Part shown: in pieces, positions 61,717 through 64,000 of the stretch | Numbering within the stretch: the stretch's first letter is position 1 | Layout of the letters: the number at the start of each line of letters is the position of its first letter | Source: Thamnaconus septentrionalis | Taxonomy: Eukaryota; Chordata; Actinopteri; Tetraodontiformes; Monacanthidae | Length of the DNA stretch: 64,000 nucleotides | NCBI GenBank assembly: GCA_009823395.1 | Contig: CM020514.1 | Coordinates: forward strand, 1,763,466 to 1,827,465 | Direction: 5' to 3' | Translations under genes and position numbers: made by a program | The notes under the pieces: model-generated | Seen by the model: only the letters and a program-made list of their open reading frames with translations | Database searches by the model: none | Told to the model about the DNA's origin: nothing

Positions 61717-63038
61717 CACAAGAGTAAAAGAAATACTTGCATAAATATTTCAATACCAAATTTTATCCAGATAGCACAAGATTAGTATCTCATCATTAGA
61801 TTTGTTCTCTGTTCACCTCCTTTTTTTGTTGCTCTGTACTGCCTCCTGGTGGCTGGACACTTCCAGGACAATTGTGGCTCTGTTGCCAGTTACTTGCGGA
61901 GTGCAGCCAGCAGCAGTGGCCTCCCGCGCGACCTGGACGATGTAACTATTCCCGACTTTCCCGACGTGAGTCGCTCCGAGAGCCCGACCCGCACTGAGAG
62001 CATGGCGTGCACCCCGTTCCTGCTCGCTAGTGTGTTGTTATACCACACAGGCGAGTTGTTTGTGTCGGACTCTAACTGCCTGTTGGAGGCGACCAGGATG
62101 AGTCAGTGTGGTGAACGCGAGGCCTTCTGTTGCGGGCCCGAGTTGATTGTTTGCTGTGCAAGTGTTTGTTATTTTTGTGATTTTCAGTTCTTACAGTAAC
62201 ATGTGCGGTGAACTACTTGCAAGGTGGGAACACTGGCGACTAGGGTTTGTCTTGTTGCTTTTCATTAACGGCACAGTGTGTATACAGGCCGTAGTGACGA
62301 CCTCGGTGTGTGTGTGGCCACCCCACCTGTGAGTTTTGGCTTTGCGCTGATTGTCTTGTGTTTGTCTCTGCAGGTGGAAGACAGAGATTATCTTGAGAAG
62401 GTAAACGGGAAGCTTTTATCACACTTGTTTCTTTTTTAATTCGAGGCCAAAGGTCACGCTGAAAACATTTGATATTTCTCCTCCTCCTCCTCCTCAGGGG
62501 TCTCGAGCAGCTTCCTCCTTAACGGCGGGGACCCTCACGTCTCTGGGCGGGACGTCCTCGCGGAGAGGAAGCGGCGAGACAGCCCTGACTCTGGACGCGG
62601 AGACGTCTCTGAGGGAAATCAAGGTAACGGAGACGGACGGGGCCCCCGGGGAGGGCGGGGCTTCACTGTCTTCTGCTCTTTAAGAGCTTTTGTAGATGGA
62701 GAAGAAGCACAGAGTGCTTGACCGAAAAAATGTAAATGTTCCTCTGTGAGGTCTTTGCTTCTGTCATCTCTCTGTGAACAACTACTCCAAACTGTCTCCT
62801 TCATCACCTCCTCCTCCCCCTCCTCCTCCTCTGCCTCCGCCACAACCCCCTCTTCCCCTTCCTCCATTGCCGCCTCCTTCTCTACCTTCTCCTTCTTCAC
62901 CTCCACCCTCTCCTGCTCCTCCTCCTCCTCCACCTCCCCGTCATCCGCTGCTTCACTCTTCATCAGGAGATTCACGAACTGAAGGATCAGATTCAGGATG
63001 TGGAAATCAAGTACACCCAGAACCTAAAAGAAGCCAAG
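31488..63038 (+). CDS. lrrfip1: lrrfip1, LRR-binding FLII-interacting protein 1 (5' part, 18 exons, continues beyond window)
   Basis: Exons: 31488-31580, 48848-48934, 52635-52652, 52765-52836, 54347-54388, 55326-55376, 55955-55990, 56601-56666, 56749-56793, 56906-56962, 58144-58206, 59407-59490, 60013-60075, 61142-61219, 61867-61965, 62374-62400, 62498-62623, 62967-63038 (393 codons). The start MGTQ..., the helical [20 protein letters not shown] block (32-51), QVQKKYYGLDT (63-73), [15 protein letters not shown] (82-96), [14 protein letters not shown] (106-119), [12 protein letters not shown] (344-355) and the coiled-coil start [10 protein letters not shown] (373-382) are hallmarks of LRRFIP1 rather than LRRFIP2. 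Known roles: binds the LRR domain of Flightless-I, senses cytosolic nucleic acid and co-activates beta-catenin, and represses transcription. The C-terminal coiled coil is outside the window. Every exon is a multiple of three in phase 0. Whether it is the a or b teleost copy cannot be decided. Confidence 0.95.
33720..33788 (+). CDS. candidate unannotated cassette exon in lrrfip1 intron 1
   Basis: A long pyrimidine tract ending ctttgtag precedes 69 open nucleotides ([20 protein letters not shown] then DRM) ending at donor gtatgt. It is phase 0 at both ends, so it could be included between lrrfip1 exons 1 and 2. I do not recognise the peptide; it may also be a chance exon-like site. Confidence 0.2.
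36296..36515 (+). mobile_element. tRNA-derived SINE fragment
   Basis: Begins acgtggtgatgcagtggtag and includes actgtggcctcatagccaca, ggttgcagg, later ggctgggatgggctccag and a gatggatgga tail, the layout of a common teleost SINE. A shorter piece of its 3' part lies at 19571-19600. Confidence 0.6.
36640..36897 (-). mobile_element. hAT-Charlie-like element
   Basis: Shares ttgcaggacacacaattcaa, the gccgcgacttcatgatgagg block and the end gagactccactagttgaca with the other copies here, in reverse orientation. Confidence 0.55.
37292..37570. mobile_element. hAT-like non-autonomous element (gggcaaac ends)
   Basis: Ends cagttgtgggcaaactacgg and aagagtttgcccaaccctg form inverted repeats; contains poly-T at 37497-37516. 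Confidence 0.55.
38497..38522. repeat. (CA)n microsatellite
   Basis: 26-bp CA run in lrrfip1 intron 1. Confidence 0.95.
39417..39757. mobile_element. degraded hAT-like element
   Basis: Starts ccagggctgggcaacctg and ends gtcaaaaggtttggccgctc, similar to the 37292 element. It contains an inner inverted pair: ggtgacccacctcacagg at 39512 and its near-inverse around 39650. Confidence 0.4.
39855..40987. mobile_element. hAT-like element of about 1.1 kb with internal hairpin
   Basis: Starts ggggtgggcaaaagttttgg and ends gggctgtagtttgcccacct. The inside holds a large inverted repeat (40180-40535), listed separately, and an exon-like cggaagctcgtctggtgtga segment that is not supported as coding. Confidence 0.5.
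40180..40535. repeat. large imperfect inverted repeat
   Basis: Arms about 40180-40345 and 40365-40535; for example gctggtatcatacaggtatt in the left arm matches the inverse of tttgtatgataccagc in the right, and tcagattttagagtgaaatc matches the inverse of gatttcactttaaatctga. Roughly 80% arm identity by eye. Confidence 0.75.
41052..41277. mobile_element. hAT-like non-autonomous element (gagcaaac ends)
   Basis: Ends ggtgagcaaactgtttgac and ccgtagtttgcccatgcc. Same family as 37292-37570. Confidence 0.5.
41600..41795 (-). mobile_element. hAT-Charlie-like element
   Basis: Contains ttgcaggacgcaccattcaa, gtcgcgatttcatgaaaag and the end gactccaccagttgagaacc, the reverse of the 58847 copy. Confidence 0.55.
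43169..43768. mobile_element. non-autonomous DNA transposon, intact-looking copy
   Basis: 600 bp with about 35-bp inverted ends (GGCTGTGTCTCAATTCAGGG). The 3-bp sequence TAT flanks both sides (43166-43168, 43769-43771), a possible target duplication. Related to 1445-1987. Contains a CTCF-like string at 43421-43436. Confidence 0.7.
44331..44469. repeat. (CA)n and (GA)n microsatellites
   Basis: CA run at 44331-44354 and GA run at about 44450-44469, in lrrfip1 intron 1. Confidence 0.93.
44767..45372 (+). mobile_element. Charlie-like hAT element (ggcccccaacctttt end)
   Basis: Starts cagtggcccccaaccttttt and ends ccagggaccgctgatctagg. Middle blocks ccaaaggctgctgg and gagccggtcgccgcatgtta recur in the copy at 47680-48305. 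Confidence 0.6.
46301..46577. repeat. 70-bp tandem repeat, four units
   Basis: Units begin ggctgggttt at 46301, 46371, 46441 and 46511, exact 70-bp period with few differences. Each carries the tgtaccgataccag motif of the hAT-like element that follows. The long ORF through it is an artefact. Confidence 0.95.
46316..47508. mobile_element. hAT-like element (accgatacc/ggtatcgg ends) interrupted by a Tigger-like MITE
   Basis: Left end gttgcaccaataccgatacc (amplified in the 70-bp array) and right end gcggtatcggtgcatcgcta. It shares gacaattttgttaaatt, tgttctggaaaaacatgctg and caaataacagaacat with copies at 57577 and 59760. The MITE 46766-47387 is inserted within it. Confidence 0.65.
46766..47387. 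mobile_element. Tigger/pogo-like MITE, longer copy, nested
   Basis: Ends CAGTGGTCCCTCGTTTATCG and ...ctatagtgagggaccactg with TA on both flanks (46764-46765, 47388-47389); 622 bp. Relative to 3172-3549 it is inverted and carries about 250 bp more near one end. Confidence 0.75.
47680..48305 (+). mobile_element. second Charlie-like hAT element of the 44767 family
   Basis: Shares ccaaaggctgctggac, agaaccggtcgccacatgc and ends gccatgggttggggaccgtt. Left end degraded (tggccccttttttggcggca). Confidence 0.6.
48848..48934 (+). CDS. lrrfip1: lrrfip1 exon 2 (residues 32-60)
   Basis: [20 protein letters not shown] then KELERQQKE: highly charged Ala/Arg/Glu helix, near-invariant in the family. Acceptor ctctcag, donor gtacgt. 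Confidence 0.97.
48960..49145 (-). mobile_element. LINE tail fragment, antisense
   Basis: tttatttatcccacaccggg then gaaatttgcataattaaagc resembles the inverse of fish LINE 3' ends; in lrrfip1 intron 2. Confidence 0.4.
49460..49580 (+). mobile_element. LINE tail fragment
   Basis: Ends tctcccatgtgggattaaca with a short repeat tail, as at 2640-2675. Confidence 0.4.
50771..50806. repeat. (GT)n microsatellite
   Basis: 36-bp GT repeat shortly before the CpG-rich island of lrrfip1 intron 2. Confidence 0.97.
50940..51470. promoter_or_regulatory. GC/CpG-rich island inside lrrfip1 intron 2
   Basis: About 0.5 kb of strongly CpG-dense sequence in an otherwise AT-rich intron, between exons 2 and 3. Three short ATG-initiated frames in it (starting 51058, 51186, 51229) all stop quickly. 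A gtgagt donor lies at 51351-51356. Most simply an internal promoter with a non-coding first exon for a shorter lrrfip1 transcript; could also be an unrelated RNA promoter. Confidence 0.4.
51600..51750 (+). mobile_element. LINE tail fragment
   Basis: tttcccaatttggtgggatc then aataaagtacccgtattt and TTCTA repeats; same type of 3' end as 2640-2675. Confidence 0.35.
52635..52652 (+). CDS. lrrfip1: lrrfip1 exon 3, 18-nt microexon (residues 61-66)
   Basis: IFQVQK between acceptor gcttag and donor gtaggc. Corresponds to the short IYQVQK-type segment of long vertebrate isoforms. Confidence 0.9.
52765..52836 (+). CDS. lrrfip1: lrrfip1 exon 4 (residues 67-90)
   Basis: [20 protein letters not shown] then EQWM. 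Acceptor ctcttag, donor gtacag. Confidence 0.95.
54027..54112. repeat. 43-bp tandem duplication
   Basis: Unit starting catcctcccaaatattcatt, two head-to-tail copies (54027-54069, 54070-54112), identical by eye; in lrrfip1 intron 4. Confidence 0.95.
54347..54388 (+). CDS. lrrfip1: lrrfip1 exon 5 (residues 91-104)
   Basis: [14 protein letters not shown]. Acceptor cgccag; the donor gtttgt is weak. EDSERYS is family-conserved. Confidence 0.92.
54635..54797. repeat. 80-bp-arm palindrome (hairpin)
   Basis: Left arm 54635-54714 and right arm 54717-54797 are inverse copies (about 10 mismatches), separated by TT. Core aaggctgcttcacttctgct / agcagaagtgaagcagcctt. The right arm contains ggcgaaacgtcttcaaggta, a motif widespread in fish repeats. 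Confidence 0.9.
55326..55376 (+). CDS. lrrfip1: lrrfip1 exon 6 (residues 105-121)
   Basis: [17 protein letters not shown], a conserved acidic-then-Ser/Arg block. Acceptor cacacag, donor gtcagt. Confidence 0.96.
55955..55990 (+). CDS. lrrfip1: lrrfip1 exon 7 (residues 122-133)
   Basis: [12 protein letters not shown], a 36-nt exon. Acceptor gttcag, donor gtaagg. Confidence 0.85.
56601..56666 (+). CDS. lrrfip1: lrrfip1 exon 8, lysine-rich (residues 134-155)
   Basis: [20 protein letters not shown] then RD. Basic cluster looks like a nuclear-localisation or nucleic-acid-binding patch. Acceptor ctccaag, donor gtatgt. Frame-neutral, so it can be skipped. Confidence 0.88.
56749..56793 (+). CDS. lrrfip1: lrrfip1 exon 9 (residues 156-170)
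   Basis: [15 protein letters not shown]. Acceptor ttcacag after a T-run, donor gtcggt. Confidence 0.88.
56906..56962 (+). CDS. lrrfip1: lrrfip1 exon 10 (residues 171-189)
   Basis: [19 protein letters not shown]. Similar to exon 11. Acceptor gtcag, donor gtgcgt. Confidence 0.9.
57125..57300 (+). mobile_element. hAT-Charlie-like element, degraded
   Basis: Contains gactggttctcatc, gatgaagtcgagacccgaat and attgaactgaactgtgcgtc; in lrrfip1 intron 10. Confidence 0.5.
57577..57900 (+). mobile_element. hAT-like element (accgatacc family), copy 2
   Basis: Begins gttgtaccgataccagtatc, includes gacaattgtgttaaatttgt and ends aagtggcattggtgcctccc; uninterrupted version of the 46316-47508 element. Confidence 0.6.
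58144..58206 (+). CDS. lrrfip1: lrrfip1 exon 11 (residues 190-210)
   Basis: [20 protein letters not shown] then L. Same pattern as exon 10 (SS-L-D/E-S-SR-SRLDL). Acceptor ctctcag, donor gtgggt. Confidence 0.9.
58847..59047 (+). mobile_element. hAT-Charlie-like element, best-preserved copy
   Basis: Starts agcggttctcaactggtgga and ends gcgacccaccagttgagaaa: clear inverted ends matching Charlie-type CAGNGGTTCTCAA. Confidence 0.7.
59251..59275. repeat. (GT)n microsatellite
   Basis: 25-bp GT run about 130 bp upstream of lrrfip1 exon 12. Confidence 0.95.
59407..59490 (+). CDS. lrrfip1: lrrfip1 exon 12 (residues 211-238)
   Basis: [20 protein letters not shown] then GSAFNGYQ. Acceptor cctgcag, donor gtccgt. 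Confidence 0.88.
59760..59955 (+). mobile_element. hAT-like element (accgatacc family), partial copy 3
   Basis: ctagagatgcatccatatca start, then ttgttctaggaaaacatgcg and caaataacagaacatctggg shared with the other two copies; right end missing, 55 bp before lrrfip1 exon 13. Confidence 0.55.
60013..60075 (+). CDS. lrrfip1: lrrfip1 exon 13 (residues 239-259)
   Basis: [20 protein letters not shown] then H. Acceptor actcag, donor gtaaga. Confidence 0.87.
61142..61219 (+). CDS. lrrfip1: lrrfip1 exon 14 (residues 260-285)
   Basis: [20 protein letters not shown] then ARASPV. SR-repeat-like block also known from LRRFIP2-type proteins. Acceptor ctgcag, donor gtgagc. Confidence 0.92.
61680..61720. repeat. 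(GT)n microsatellite with CG run
   Basis: GT run followed by gcgcgcacaca; alternating purine-pyrimidine sequence with Z-DNA potential. Confidence 0.95.
61867..61965 (+). CDS. lrrfip1: lrrfip1 exon 15 (residues 286-318)
   Basis: [20 protein letters not shown] then [13 protein letters not shown]. Acceptor ttccag, donor gtgagt. Confidence 0.9.
62374..62400 (+). CDS. lrrfip1: lrrfip1 exon 16, 27-nt microexon (residues 319-327)
   Basis: VEDRDYLEK, corresponding to the VEERPEKDF-EK type segment of mammals. Acceptor ctgcag, donor gtaaac. Confidence 0.9.
62498..62623 (+). CDS. lrrfip1: lrrfip1 exon 17 (residues 328-369)
   Basis: [20 protein letters not shown] then [20 protein letters not shown] and IK; a strongly conserved family block. 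The acceptor is preceded by a (CTC)n tract; donor gtaacg. Confidence 0.96.
62795..62966 (+). repeat. long pyrimidine-rich tract before lrrfip1 exon 18
   Basis: About 170 nt of mostly CTC/TCC repeats (ctcctcctcccc type) running to the exon 18 acceptor. The proline-rich and Glu-rich ORFs here are by-products. Confidence 0.9.
62967..63038 (+). CDS. lrrfip1: lrrfip1 exon 18 (residues 370-393)
   Basis: [20 protein letters not shown] then KEAK: start of the C-terminal coiled coil. Acceptor catcag, donor gtacca. The next exon is not within the window. Confidence 0.93.
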
Positions 63039-63566
63039 GTACCAGCTGGAGTTTGGGTCTGACCTGGTGTGGTTTATTTTGACTGCACTCTCACCAGTGG
63101 CTCAAGATGCAGTATTAAGAGGAAAACCCCTTTTTAGAGCATTAATTAAAAAAAATATATATATTTGTAATTTCGAGCAAATGCGACAAACTGTATTTTT
63201 TTTTTTTTTTTTTAATCTGGTCATTCCAAAGGCTTTTCATTATTTGCAGTCCTGTCACGATAAGAATTTTTATTGAGTGACGTAGTGTCCCAAAAATTAT
63301 TGCAATTAAAAATATTATTGTCGACGTCATTTTAAGACCAAATTATTTGATAATATAGCACAATAATACATTAGCAGACCCGATCAAAAAACAAAAAAAC
63401 TTTATTGCTGAAGAATATTTCACAGTGAAATTAAAATCTGAAGTAGAAAATGTTACCGTCCTAAATTAATAAAAACATAAAACAACCGAAAACAATGAAT
63501 GACCAGGTGACAGACCACAGTGGTTAATAACTTGGTTCATTCCACCAAGGGAACAACACACAAGTT

Positions 63567-63780
63567 CACTGGTTCTCAACTGGTGGAGTCTCAGGACCAC
63601 CATCATTTTTTCCCTAATCATGAAGTCGTGACCCGAATTTATTCTACAAAAGTGAAATGCTAGCCCACTTTCTGTCATGTTCTTGTCAATAAATAATTTA
63701 AATTATTGAATTAAGTTGTGTTTCCTGCAAAAAAAAAAATTCCCAACATTTTCCCTATAAATATATGTTTTAAAATCTTT
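63567..63780 (+). mobile_element. hAT-Charlie-like element, left part
   Basis: tggttctcaactggtggagt start, then atgaagtcgtgacccgaatt and ttgaattaagttgtgtttcc; right end not clear. In the intron after lrrfip1 exon 18. Nothing else is recognised from 63039 to 64000. Confidence 0.6.
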
Positions 63781-64000
63781 TAAAGCAGCTCGAGGTAACT
63801 TTTCGACCATAAAATTACGATTCCAAACTAGATAAATGATTAATAGGATCAATGGTGCCGCCTCGGCAGTGAGAGCGGGTTGTGCCGGCTGTAACTGCGC
63901 TGCGTAACTTTCAAGCGCGACCCGACACGCCGGATGAACCACTATACATCACGTCATCCGTTTATTTAGAGGCAGTCTTACATACTACTATTACAAATAC

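Noticed and set aside
62619..63082. Glu/Val-rich minus ORF and Pro-rich plus ORF
   Set aside because: Both come from the CTC/TCC pyrimidine tract in front of lrrfip1 exon 18.

Overview
This window is nuclear DNA of a ray-finned (probably percomorph teleost) fish. The coding exons are short, vertebrate-like and split by GT-AG introns. The non-coding DNA is AT-rich and full of fish-type repeats: Tc1-like, hAT/Charlie-like, Tigger-like and LINE tails, plus long simple repeats. There is no bacterial or viral gene organisation. The identifications rest on recalled family sequence; no database search was possible.

Three protein-coding genes were reconstructed exon by exon from splice sites and reading frame. 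(1) armc8, minus strand, 22724 down to 703: 22 coding exons joining without a frameshift into 673 codons plus stop. It encodes the armadillo-repeat scaffold of the CTLH/GID ubiquitin ligase. (2) rab17, minus strand, 29243 down to 25698: 5 coding exons, 223 codons, with all five GTPase motifs and a C-terminal double cysteine. (3) lrrfip1, plus strand, from 31488 and running off the right edge: 18 coding exons seen (393 codons), the last ending at 63038. rab17 and lrrfip1 are head to head, the same arrangement as human RAB17-LRRFIP1, which supports both names. armc8 lies downstream of rab17 on the same strand.

Layout: 1-702 is armc8 3' flank with a fold-back/SINE-like repeat. 703-22724 is armc8; its 9.5-kb intron 17 (5033-14520) and 2.9-kb last intron hold most of the repeats. 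22725-25697 is intergenic sequence plus probable rab17 3' UTR. 25698 to about 30300 is rab17. About 30940-31440 is the GC-rich lrrfip1 promoter. 31581-48847 is lrrfip1 intron 1, a 17-kb collection of hAT-like elements. 48848-63038 holds the remaining lrrfip1 exons, including a run of small serine-rich exons. 63039-64000 is intron with a Charlie-like repeat.

The three genes do not form a pathway. The points most worth a second look are: lrrfip1 is built entirely of phase-0, frame-preserving exons, including a lysine-rich exon and mutually similar Ser/Arg exons; a GC-rich island inside lrrfip1 intron 2; a possible alternative first exon of armc8; a possible unannotated lrrfip1 cassette exon at 33720-33788; microsatellites lying right at splice sites; and several transposon-in-transposon nests. 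I found no convincing new multi-gene system.
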